From an uncultured Polaribacter sp. (GTDB lineage Bacteria > Bacteroidota > Bacteroidia > Flavobacteriales > Flavobacteriaceae): a stretch of 64,000 nucleotides of DNA. Of this stretch, positions 9,013-17,928 are shown piece by piece. The stretch covers positions 124,001 through 188,000 of the forward strand of contig CALSRX010000001.1 in NCBI GenBank assembly GCA_943788865.1, read 5' to 3'. Position numbers and translations under genes: made by a program. The notes beneath the pieces are model-generated. The model made no database searches. It had not been told where the DNA came from and worked only from the letters and a program-made list of their open reading frames with translations. Each line of letters starts with the position of its first letter. Position 1 is the first letter of the stretch.

Positions 9013-9327
9013 ATGGAAAAATTAAAAAAACGCTGGGGATTAACTTCTAATTGGCAAGTTTGTATAATTTTACTAGTGTTTTCTATTACTGGCTATACAT
9101 CTTTAGTCATTGCAAAACCTATTTTAAGTTTGATTGGATTAGAGCAATCAAATACAAATCCTTGGATTTATAGACCCTTAAGAGTGTTGTTAATCTTTCC
9201 TTTTTATCAAATTTTAATTGTACTTTATGGTTGGCTATTCGGGCAATTTCGTTTTTTTTGGAATTTTGAAAAGAAAATGTTGAGTAGATTGGGTTTTAAA
9301 TGGCTTTTTAAAAACGAAGAAAAATAA
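9013..9327 (+). CDS. Small membrane protein, DUF6787-like
   Basis: The 104-residue protein has two hydrophobic segments (about residues 15-40 and 55-78) and ends with FWNFEKKMLSRLGF, a pattern I associate with the DUF6787 family of Bacteroidota, which older annotations mislabel as lipoprotein transferases. No catalytic motif is visible. The stop overlaps the next gene's ATG by one base (TAATG), so it is co-translated with the NUDIX hydrolase. Its function is unknown. Confidence 0.7.
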   Translation: MEKLKKRWGLTSNWQVCIILLVFSITGYTSLVIAKPILSLIGLEQSNTNPWIYRPLRVLLIFPFYQILIVLYGWLFGQFRFFWNFEKKMLSRLGFKWLFKNEEK

Positions 9328-9953
9328 TGGATTTTAGTTCATTTATTAACAATATCAATCATATAAAAACTGCAGAAATTGGAGGTTTAGCATCTCAATT
9401 TAGATTGGCTCCAAAAATGCGATTGAATTACAATGCTGAAAAAATTGCGGCTAGCAACCCTAAAAAAGCTGCTGTTTTGGCATTGTTTTACCCAAACAAA
9501 AAAGGTGAAACTTGTTTTTTACTAACACAAAGAGCCAGCTACAAAGGAACCCATTCTGCACAGATAAGTTTCCCTGGAGGAAAAATTGAACAATCTGACA
9601 AAAATCTAAAAGAAACAGCTTTAAGAGAGACTTTTGAAGAAGTTGGAATTTTAAAAGAAAATATAACTGTTATTAGAGAAATTACAGATGTTTACATACC
9701 GCCAAGTAATTTTTTAGCAACACCTTTTATTGCATTTACTAAAGAAAAACCAGTTTTTAACACAAATCATGAAGTAGATCATACCATTGAAGTTTTATTA
9801 AAAGATCTCTTAGATGATACTAATATTGCATCAATAAATATTTCAACTTCCTATGCAAAAAATATTGATGTACCTTGCTTTAAATTAAACAATTATATAG
9901 TTTGGGGAGCAACTGCTATGATTTTAAACGAAATTAAAGAATTATTAAAATAG
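9327..9953 (+). CDS. NUDIX hydrolase, CoA pyrophosphatase type
   Basis: The 208-residue protein has the NUDIX box in the order GGKIEQSDKNLKETALRETFEEVGI (key Gly, Glu, Arg-Glu, Glu-Glu residues present) near residue 87. The segment LLTQRASYKGTHSAQISFPGGK matches the UPF0035 extension (LLTxRxxxLxxHxGQxxFPGG) that marks CoA pyrophosphatases such as NudL. It probably cleaves CoA or acyl-CoA to 4'-phosphopantetheine and 3',5'-ADP. The acyltransferase downstream would fit a role in acyl-CoA balance. Confidence 0.88.
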   Translation: MDFSSFINNINHIKTAEIGGLASQFRLAPKMRLNYNAEKIAASNPKKAAVLALFYPNKKGETCFLLTQRASYKGTHSAQISFPGGKIEQSDKNLKETALRETFEEVGILKENITVIREITDVYIPPSNFLATPFIAFTKEKPVFNTNHEVDHTIEVLLKDLLDDTNIASINISTSYAKNIDVPCFKLNNYIVWGATAMILNEIKELLK

Positions 9954-10017
9954 TGAGTTACTATATTCTTTTGTACTTTCGCAATCAACTAACTAGTAAA
10001 AATTAAACCAATTATTA

Positions 10018-10824
10018 ATGCCTTTATTTAAGAGAAATCCTTTTGGACATATTTTGTTTATCAAAAAATGGATTATTCGAATTTTTGGTGTAATCTCTCA
10101 TGGTAGATACAGACGATTTAATAATTTACACATAAAAGGTTCTGAAATTTTAAGAAATTTACCAGAAAACAATGTGCTTTTTATTTCAAATCATCAAACC
10201 TATTTTGCAGATGTTGCTGCAATGTTTCATGTATTTAATGCTGCCTTAAAAGGAAGAGTTGATAATATTAAAAATATTGGTTATATCTGGAATCCTAAAT
10301 TAAACATGTATTTTGTTGCAGCCGGAGAAACAATGCGCGATGGTTTATTACCAAAATTATTTGCCTATGCAGGTTCTGTTTCTATTGATAGAACATGGAG
10401 AAGTGATGGAAAGAATGTAAACAGACAAGTAAAAATGTCTGATGTTTCTAATATTGGAAAAGCGTTAAATGATGGTTGGGTGATTACGTTTCCACAAGGA
10501 ACTACTACTCCATTTAAACCAATTAGAAGAGGAACAGCTCATATCATAAAAAAACATAAACCCATTGTTATTCCAATAGTTATTGATGGTTTTAGACGTT
10601 CTTTTGATAAAAAAGGGTTGGCAATAAAAAAGCGTAATGTGTTACAATCTATGGTTATTAAAGAGCCTTTAGAGATTGATTATGACAATGAAGATATACC
10701 AGAAATTATTAAAAAAATTGAATTTGCTATTGAGCAACATCATTCGTTTTTAAAAGTATTATCACCAGAAGAATACGCAAAAAATGAAGATGAATTAAAT
10801 AAAAAACGAGAGTTTTGGAGCTAA
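10018..10824 (+). CDS. 1-acyl-sn-glycerol-3-phosphate acyltransferase family (PlsC-like)
   Basis: The 268-residue protein has the acyltransferase motif I NHQTYFAD (NHx4D) near residue 58 and a block III FPQGTTTPFKPIRRG near residue 160. Canonical PlsC has FPEGTR; the Glu-to-Gln change and TTT variant seem common in the Bacteroidota branch of the family. It transfers an acyl chain to lysophosphatidic acid or a related acceptor at the inner membrane. It ends at a strong terminator hairpin, so it closes this rightward operon. Confidence 0.85.
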   Translation: MPLFKRNPFGHILFIKKWIIRIFGVISHGRYRRFNNLHIKGSEILRNLPENNVLFISNHQTYFADVAAMFHVFNAALKGRVDNIKNIGYIWNPKLNMYFVAAGETMRDGLLPKLFAYAGSVSIDRTWRSDGKNVNRQVKMSDVSNIGKALNDGWVITFPQGTTTPFKPIRRGTAHIIKKHKPIVIPIVIDGFRRSFDKKGLAIKKRNVLQSMVIKEPLEIDYDNEDIPEIIKKIEFAIEQHHSFLKVLSPEEYAKNEDELNKKREFWS

Positions 10825-10856
10825 AAAAAGCAGCAAGAAATGTTGCTGCTTTTTTT
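10824..10856. terminator. Bidirectional terminator between plsC-like gene and dps
   Basis: AGCAGCAA and TTGCTGCT pair around a short loop. An A-run precedes the stem and a T-run follows, so it can end transcription from both convergent genes. Confidence 0.85.
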
Positions 10857-10873
10857 AACTAAATTGATTTTTA

Positions 10874-11347
10874 CTACTTTCCTAACCAAGCATTCATCAT
10901 CCAAATTGTTTTTTCCTGCTCTGCTATAAAATCACTCATCATAGAATTTGTCCCTTCGTCATTTGCATCACCAGAAATCTCTAAAATTATTCTTTCTATG
11001 GCGATCAATTCAGAAATCGAAATCACAATTAATTCAACTGCTTCAATATCATTAGATATGTTTTTTGCTACAGGTACTTTTGCTAAAGCGGTATATTCTT
11101 CGAAAGTATGCAATGGTTTTCCTTGCAACGTTAGAATTCGCTCTGCTATCATATCAATTTTTAATTGCGAATCGTTATAAAATTCTTCGAACTTTACATG
11201 TAGTTCAAAAAAATTCTTTCCTTTGATATTCCAGTGCAATCCTCTTAAACTTTGGTAATACACTTGAAAGTTAGCCAATAACACATTTAAATCATTCGCA
11301 ATTTTTATTGTTTTCTCTTTGTCTAATCCTAAAATCATTGTGTTCAT
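10874..11347 (-). CDS. dps: Dps-family ferritin-like DNA protection protein
   Basis: The 157-residue protein matches Dps in length and motifs: LRGLHWNIKGKNFFELHVKFEEFYNDSQLKIDMIAERI carries the His, Asp and Glu ligands of the inter-subunit ferroxidase centre (about residues 35-70). It forms a dodecamer that oxidises and stores iron using peroxide and shields DNA. It is divergently transcribed from oxyR across 104 bases, so peroxide induction through OxyR is very likely. The second ATG three codons in (11338) is an alternative start. Confidence 0.94.
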   Translation of the reverse strand: MNTMILGLDKEKTIKIANDLNVLLANFQVYYQSLRGLHWNIKGKNFFELHVKFEEFYNDSQLKIDMIAERILTLQGKPLHTFEEYTALAKVPVAKNISNDIEAVELIVISISELIAIERIILEISGDANDEGTNSMMSDFIAEQEKTIWMMNAWLGK

Positions 11348-11411
11348 TGTTATTCTGTTTTTTTGTTCACCCCAAAATTACAATAAGATTCTGCAGAAAA
11401 ACTATAAATAT

Positions 11412-11449
11412 TATTGATGCTTTTAATATCTTTATCAAAAATATTGATG
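11412..11449. promoter_or_regulatory. Candidate OxyR/LysR-type binding region between dps and oxyR
   Basis: The octamer TATTGATG occurs twice in the same orientation (11412-11419 and 11442-11449), 30 bases apart or about three helical turns. The second copy is part of the dyad ATCAA-AAATA-TTGAT (11434-11448), which has the T-N11-A form of LysR-family sites. It ends three bases before the oxyR ATG. The region is AT-rich, so chance similarity is possible. Confidence 0.4.
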
Positions 11450-11451
11450 AA

Positions 11452-12393
11452 ATGACTATTACACAATTAAAATACGTGCTTTCTGTTGCAGAATATCAAA
11501 ATTTTACAATCGCTGCAGAACACAGTTTTGTTACACAGCCAACACTAAGCATGCAAATACAAAAACTTGAAGACGAACTGAATGCCAAAATATTTAATCG
11601 ATCTACAAAACCAATTGAGTTAACAGATATCGGTAAAAAAATTGTTGAACAAGCAAAAATTATTGTTGATGAAAGTACAAGAATCATAGATATTATACAT
11701 CAGCAAAAAGGGTATATAGGAGGTGAATTTAAACTGGGAATTATCCCTACCATTATGCCTACATTATTGCCGATGTTCTTAAACAATTTTACAAAAAAAT
11801 ATCCAAAAGTAAAATTAATCATAGAAGAATTAACAACAGAAGAAATTATCAGAAAACTAACCGATGGGCATATAGATGCAGGCATTGCTGCTACTCCTTT
11901 AGAAAATGAAGCGATTAAAGAAAGACCGTTATATTACGAGCCTTTTGTTGGTTTGATTCCAGAAAATCACCGTCTTTTTAAAGAAAAAATGATCAATACA
12001 AATGAATTAGAAATGGATGATATTTTGTTATTAGAAGATGGGCATTGTTTTAAAGAGAGCGTTATTAACTTGTGTAGAACTTATAAAACTGATAATAAGA
12101 AATCGTTTCAATTGGCAAGCGGAAGTTTTGATACACTGATAAAATTAACCAAAGAAGGTTTAGGCATGACCTTACTACCTTATTTACATACACTAGACTT
12201 AAATGATGTAGACAAAAGTCACCTGCGCGAATTTATTAGTCCACCACCAGCAAGAGAAGTGAGTTTAATTTACCATAAGTCTCAATTAAAAATGCAATTA
12301 ATAGAAGCATTAAAAAATACAATTGATGGTGTTATTAGAGGCGCTATTTCTTTTTCTGATGTTAAAATTATCAGTCCGCTGCAAAAGAAATAA
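11452..12393 (+). CDS. oxyR: Hydrogen-peroxide sensor/activator OxyR (LysR family)
   Basis: From the ATG at 11452 the protein has 313 residues and begins MTITQLKYVLSVAEYQNF, the standard LysR winged-helix start; the longer frame back to 11308 would run into dps and is rejected. The regulatory domain contains LLEDGHCFKESVINLC, with cysteines 199 and 208, the same two positions that form the redox disulfide in E. coli OxyR. It therefore senses H2O2 directly and should activate dps and other defence genes. It is divergent from dps and ends near a repeat hairpin and a terminator. Confidence 0.94.
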   Translation: MTITQLKYVLSVAEYQNFTIAAEHSFVTQPTLSMQIQKLEDELNAKIFNRSTKPIELTDIGKKIVEQAKIIVDESTRIIDIIHQQKGYIGGEFKLGIIPTIMPTLLPMFLNNFTKKYPKVKLIIEELTTEEIIRKLTDGHIDAGIAATPLENEAIKERPLYYEPFVGLIPENHRLFKEKMINTNELEMDDILLLEDGHCFKESVINLCRTYKTDNKKSFQLASGSFDTLIKLTKEGLGMTLLPYLHTLDLNDVDKSHLREFISPPPAREVSLIYHKSQLKMQLIEALKNTIDGVIRGAISFSDVKIISPLQKK

Positions 12394-12408
12394 ATCTTTT
12401 TGCTTGTT

Positions 12409-12450
12409 CGAGCGGAGTCGAGAACTCATAAATCCTTTCGACTCCGCTCG
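12409..12450. repeat. Interspersed inverted-repeat element (13-bp perfect arms)
   Basis: CGAGCGGAGTCGA (12409-12421) and TCGACTCCGCTCG (12438-12450) are exact reverse complements around a 16-base loop. The GC-rich arms stand out against the AT-rich surroundings and resemble dispersed REP-like elements of Bacteroidota genomes. A related sequence occurs at 52905-52945. It is not followed by a T-run and lies before the true terminator. Confidence 0.7.
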
Positions 12451-12472
12451 GGGTGACATTAGATAAATAAGT

Positions 12473-12507
12473 ATAAAAAAAGGGAGCTAATTAGCTCCCT
12501 TTTTTTT
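12473..12507. terminator. Bidirectional terminator between oxyR and the ABC-F gene
   Basis: The 20-base perfect palindrome AGGGAGCTAATTAGCTCCCT (12481-12500) is flanked by an A-run and a T-run. It lies three bases from the end of the leftward ABC-F gene and serves both converging transcripts. Confidence 0.88.
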
Positions 12508-12510
12508 GGG

Positions 12511-14166
<1,656 letters not shown>

Positions 14167-14281
14167 TTAAAGGGAGTTTTTGCCTTTTTTACTTTTAAAA
14201 AAGAATAAAACTCCATAATTTATCATGATTTTTTTTGAATACTTTAACAACGAATTAACAAGTTTTTAGCGAATGTATATG

Positions 14282-14289
14282 TAATTTTG
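14282..14289 (+). promoter_or_regulatory. -7 promoter box of the thioredoxin-like lipoprotein gene
   Basis: TAATTTTG matches TAnnTTTG, 21 bases before the ATG at 14311. No clear -33 TTG is present. Confidence 0.4.
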
Positions 14290-14310
14290 ATGTTGAGTTA
14301 AAACGAATAA

Positions 14311-15699
14311 ATGAATAGGTTTTTTAAATATTGTTTTTTAATTGTAGCCATTGTTTTTATTGGTAGTTGTACTACTTCAAATAAAGAACAGCTAACCTAT
14401 TTTGGAGGTAAAATAATTCATCCCAAAACTGATTTTGTTTTACTGTATAAAAATGAACAATTAATTGATAGTTTATTTTTAGACAAAGAAGATAAATTTA
14501 TAGGAAGCTTTAAAAACTTTGAAGAAGGTTTTTATTACTTCTTACATGGAAATGAAAACCAATACATCTATTTTGAACCAAAAGATAGTATTTCTATTCG
14601 TTTAAATACTTGGGATTTTGATGAATCATTAGTTTTTAGCGGGATTGGCGCAGAAAAGAACAATATTTTAATTGATTATTTCTTAGAAAATGAAAAAGAG
14701 CGTTATAATCATACAATTTATTCTTTTTACAGTCTAAAACCAGAGAGTTTTAAAGTAAAATTAGATTCGTTATTGAGTTTAAGACAAAATAAAATTGATG
14801 ATTTTAAATCTAGACAACTAAATCTACCTAAAAATTATTCTAAAATTTTAGATATAATAGCAAAATATCCTATTTATAATAGATTTGAAAGTTACCCTGC
14901 TAGATATAAAGATATTCATAAAGCAAATCAGTTCCCTACTTTAGATGCTAAGTTTTACTCATACAGAGAAAATATTGATTTAAACAATGGCGATTTAATG
15001 TATTTGAGACCTTACACTCAATATATTGTAAACAGGCTTTATAACAATATTTATGATCAAGGATATTCAAGTAAATCAAATGAATTTACAATTGCATTGT
15101 TAAATACCGTTAATGAAAACATTAAAAGTGAAAAATTAAAAAACACTTTTTTAAGACAAATGATTATCAATGACTTCTTAGATAAATCAACTTGCAACAT
15201 AAATAAAGAGGCTTTTTATACTTACTTTAAATTAAGCACAAACATTGAAGATAAAAAGGAAGTTCAACGTTTATTGAATGATGTAAAAAAATTACATGGC
15301 GGTAACCAATTACCAGTATTTGAAGTGTCAGATTACAACAAAACTAAACATAAAATAACGACTATTTCTAAAAATAAGAATACTGTTATTTATATTTGGA
15401 ATCCTGGTTATATTAGTAGAGAATATCTTGCTTCTAGAATTAATTATTTATTAAAAGAATTCCCGAAACTTAATTTTATTGGCGTAAAAATTTCTTCTGA
15501 CTCTTTTCAAAAACCTATAAAAGGAGTAGATATTAAACAACAATTTTTTATCAATTCAGATAGTAAAGCAAACGATTTTTTATCAAGTGAACTACCAAGA
15601 ACTTTATTAGTTAATAAAAAAGGAAAAATAGTTAACGGCTATGCTTCTATCAACAGCTCTAAAATAGTTAAACAACTAAAGGCTTTACAAAAAGAGTAA
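14311..15699 (+). CDS. Lipoprotein with C-terminal thioredoxin-like domain lacking CxxC
   Basis: The 462-residue protein begins with a lipoprotein signal (LIVAIVFIGSC, lipobox Cys at about 20). The middle is helical and unlike anything I can name. The last 130 residues follow the TlpA/thioredoxin layout: a strand NTVIYIWNPGYISREY where active members have an FWATWCGPC-like segment, then KLNFIGVKISSD, and a cis-proline-like LPRTLLVNKKGKIVNGYAS. Because WNPGYIS replaces WCxxC it cannot do disulfide exchange; a binding or chaperone role is more likely. It stands alone with its own promoter-like box. Confidence 0.75.
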   Translation: MNRFFKYCFLIVAIVFIGSCTTSNKEQLTYFGGKIIHPKTDFVLLYKNEQLIDSLFLDKEDKFIGSFKNFEEGFYYFLHGNENQYIYFEPKDSISIRLNTWDFDESLVFSGIGAEKNNILIDYFLENEKERYNHTIYSFYSLKPESFKVKLDSLLSLRQNKIDDFKSRQLNLPKNYSKILDIIAKYPIYNRFESYPARYKDIHKANQFPTLDAKFYSYRENIDLNNGDLMYLRPYTQYIVNRLYNNIYDQGYSSKSNEFTIALLNTVNENIKSEKLKNTFLRQMIINDFLDKSTCNINKEAFYTYFKLSTNIEDKKEVQRLLNDVKKLHGGNQLPVFEVSDYNKTKHKITTISKNKNTVIYIWNPGYISREYLASRINYLLKEFPKLNFIGVKISSDSFQKPIKGVDIKQQFFINSDSKANDFLSSELPRTLLVNKKGKIVNGYASINSSKIVKQLKALQKE

Positions 15700-15728
15700 T
15701 TTGTTAAGGCTATCAATTAAATTTTCAC

Positions 15729-15868
15729 TACCTTTGCACCCTTTAAACCCAAGGTGGGTTTAAACACGTAGATTGTTAATACCCAGTTATTCGTATTCAC
15801 ATCTATTGCGAAATTTATAAACCGAGTTTACAGATACTGGCGTCTGTGAATTCACAATTGTTCACAGC
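15729..15868 (+). promoter_or_regulatory. Promoter box and structured 5' leader of the DEAD-box helicase gene
   Basis: TACCTTTG (15729-15736) matches the -7 box, giving a leader of about 130 bases. It contains a stem TTTAAACCC-AAGGT-GGGTTTAAA (15742-15764). Next to the start codon is the palindrome TGTGAATTCACA (15845-15856), followed by a second TTCACA (15861-15866). TGTGAA can pair with either TTCACA copy, and the second choice ends three bases before the ATG. This suggests a cold-responsive or autoregulated leader. Confidence 0.5.
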
Positions 15869-17716
15869 ATGTCAACATTTATAGAGTTGGGGCTTAGAGA
15901 AGAAATCTCTAAAGCCTTAACTGATTTGGGTTATGAAAACCCTACAGTAATTCAAGAAAAAGCAATTCCACAACTAATTGCATCTACACAAGATTTAAAA
16001 GCTTTTGCACAAACCGGAACCGGTAAAACTGCGGCTTTTAGTTTGCCTATTTTACAACAATTAGATGTAAATAGTAAAGAAACTCAAGCAATCATTTTAT
16101 CTCCAACAAGAGAACTAGCCGTTCAAATTGGTAAAAATATTGAAGAGTTTGCTAAATACATAAAAGGTGTAAGAACTACAACCGTTTATGGTGGTGCAAA
16201 TATCGATGAGCAAATCCGTTCATTGAAAAAAGGGTCACAAATAGTAGTAGGTACTCCAGGAAGAACCGTAGATTTAATTAAGCGTAGAGCTTTAAAGTTA
16301 GGAAGCATTCGTTGGATTGTTTTAGATGAAGCCGACGAAATGTTAAATATGGGGTTCAAAGATGAATTGGATCAAGTATTAGAAGTTACTCCAAAAGAAA
16401 AACAAACCTTACTGTTTTCTGCTACCTTTCCTAAAGAAGTTGAAGCGATCGCTAAAAACTATATGCACAAGCCTATAGAAATTACTTCCGGTCAAAAAAA
16501 CGAAGGTTCTGATGATGTAAGTCATGAGTATTATGTAGTAAACGAGCGTACTCGTTACGAGGCACTAAAAAGAATTGCAGATGTTAATACAGACATCTAC
16601 GCGATTGTTTTTTGTAGAACACGTAGAGAAACACAAGAAGTTGCTAATAACTTAATTAAAGATGGTTATAGCGCTGATGCTTTGCATGGTGACTTGTCTC
16701 AAGGACAACGTGATGGTGTGATGGATAAATTCAGAAAGAAAAGCATTCAAATATTAGTAGCAACAGATGTTGCTGCACGTGGATTGGATGTTACAGAATT
16801 AACACATGTCATTAATCACAAATTACCTGATCAGATAGAAAACTATACACATAGGTCTGGAAGAACAGGTAGAGCTGGTAAAAAAGGTATTTCGATTGCC
16901 TTGGTAAACAGTAAAGAAAAAGGGAAATTACGTCCGATTGAAAGAATCATCAATAAGAAATTCATTCAAACGAATATCCCTAGTGGAAAAGAGATTTGCC
17001 AAAATCAGTTAATGCACTTGATTGACAAAGTGCAAAATGCAGAAGTAAACACCAGTCAGATTGAAGAGTTTTTACCAAGTATTTACGAAAAATTAGAAGG
17101 TTTAGACAGAGAACAATTGATCCAAAAATTTGTATCGTTAGAGTTCAATACGTTCTTAGCCTATTACGAAAATGCCAAAGACTTAAACGATTTAGCTTCA
17201 TCTAGAGGAGATTCTAGAGATTCTGTTGGAAGAGTAAGACCAAGAGATGAAAACATGACGCGTTTCTTTATCAACTTAGGAAGAAAAGACGATTTAAATC
17301 CTGCACGATTGATTGGTTTAATTAACGAACAACGTATTACAGATAATATAGAAATTGGTGCCATTGATATTTTAGATACTTTCTCGTTTTTTGAGTTGGA
17401 TAAAAACTTTGAAGGGCAAACGTTAACAGCTTTTGAAGAAAATGAACCTGAGTTTAACGGACGTGGGGTAAATATAGAAATTACTAAAAAAGAGCGCACT
17501 GGTGGCGGAAGAGGTCGTGGTGGTGCAAGAGGAGGGAAAAGATCTCCTTCTGGATCTGAAGGCGGTGGCTTTGGAAGAAAACGTAGTGATAGAAGCTCTT
17601 CTCCAAGAAGAAGTAGTTCTTCTGATAGAAAACCAAGAGCTGGTGGAGACAGACCAGACAGAGGTACTGCAGATAAAAAAACGGGCGGATTCGGTAGAAG
17701 ACGTAGAGAAAGTTAA
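15869..17716 (+). CDS. DEAD-box RNA helicase with C-terminal RNA-binding domain (CsdA/DeaD type)
   Basis: The 615-residue protein has the full helicase core: AQTGTGKT (motif I), PTRELA, GTPGR, DEAD (VLDEADEM), SATFP, FCRTRRE and HRSGRTGRAG. After the core comes a DbpA-type RNA-binding domain, with TRFFINLGRKDDLNPARLIGLI near residue 475, and a basic Gly/Arg/Ser-rich tail (ERTGGGRGRGGARGG onward). It unwinds structured RNA in ribosome assembly and mRNA decay, especially in the cold. The ATG at 15869 follows a structured leader, and a strong terminator follows the gene. Confidence 0.94.
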   Translation: MSTFIELGLREEISKALTDLGYENPTVIQEKAIPQLIASTQDLKAFAQTGTGKTAAFSLPILQQLDVNSKETQAIILSPTRELAVQIGKNIEEFAKYIKGVRTTTVYGGANIDEQIRSLKKGSQIVVGTPGRTVDLIKRRALKLGSIRWIVLDEADEMLNMGFKDELDQVLEVTPKEKQTLLFSATFPKEVEAIAKNYMHKPIEITSGQKNEGSDDVSHEYYVVNERTRYEALKRIADVNTDIYAIVFCRTRRETQEVANNLIKDGYSADALHGDLSQGQRDGVMDKFRKKSIQILVATDVAARGLDVTELTHVINHKLPDQIENYTHRSGRTGRAGKKGISIALVNSKEKGKLRPIERIINKKFIQTNIPSGKEICQNQLMHLIDKVQNAEVNTSQIEEFLPSIYEKLEGLDREQLIQKFVSLEFNTFLAYYENAKDLNDLASSRGDSRDSVGRVRPRDENMTRFFINLGRKDDLNPARLIGLINEQRITDNIEIGAIDILDTFSFFELDKNFEGQTLTAFEENEPEFNGRGVNIEITKKERTGGGRGRGGARGGKRSPSGSEGGGFGRKRSDRSSSPRRSSSSDRKPRAGGDRPDRGTADKKTGGFGRRRRES

Positions 17717-17738
17717 AAAACACCTTATATAAAACAAA

Positions 17739-17767
17739 AGCGCATCTAACAACGATGCGCTTTTTTT
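17739..17767 (+). terminator. Terminator of the DEAD-box helicase gene
   Basis: AGCGCATC (17739-17746) pairs with GATGCGCT (17754-17761) around a 7-base loop, followed by seven T residues. Confidence 0.9.
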
Positions 17768-17794
17768 GTGTCTATATTTTGTTATATTTGAATA

Positions 17795-17911
17795 GAAAAA
17801 CAGATAAAAAAGAAGGTTATCCTAAAATAATAATCAATAAACGAGAACTTTGTTCTCTATATAACCCAATTAAGATAAAAAAAGCCTCAAACAGTGTTTG
17901 AGGCTTTTTTT
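17795..17911 (+). ncRNA. Candidate small RNA between two terminators
   Basis: An exact -7 box, TATATTTG (17783-17790), follows the helicase terminator. Downstream are a nested stem, GGTTAT (17815-17820) with ATAACC (17861-17866), an inner hairpin GAGAAC-TTT-GTTCTC (17843-17857), and a final T-rich terminator hairpin (17876-17911). No credible reading frame fits. The arrangement of promoter box, folded body and terminator in about 117 bases is what an intergenic sRNA looks like. No -33 TTG is seen at normal spacing. Confidence 0.4.
17876..17911. terminator. Bidirectional terminator hairpin
   Basis: AAGCCTCAAACA and TGTTTGAGGCTT pair almost completely, flanked by an A-run and a T-run. It ends the leftward aminotransferase-family gene and would also end a rightward sRNA. 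Confidence 0.88.
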
Positions 17912-17928
17912 ATCTATTCTTTAAACTA

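Noticed and set aside
11308-11451. Extended N-terminus of OxyR
   Set aside because: It would read through the dps start region; standard LysR proteins begin at MTITQLKYVL.
17164-17752. Serine-rich minus-strand frames under the DEAD-box gene
   Set aside because: They are antisense shadows of the Gly/Arg/Ser-rich tail of the helicase; no independent start or motif.
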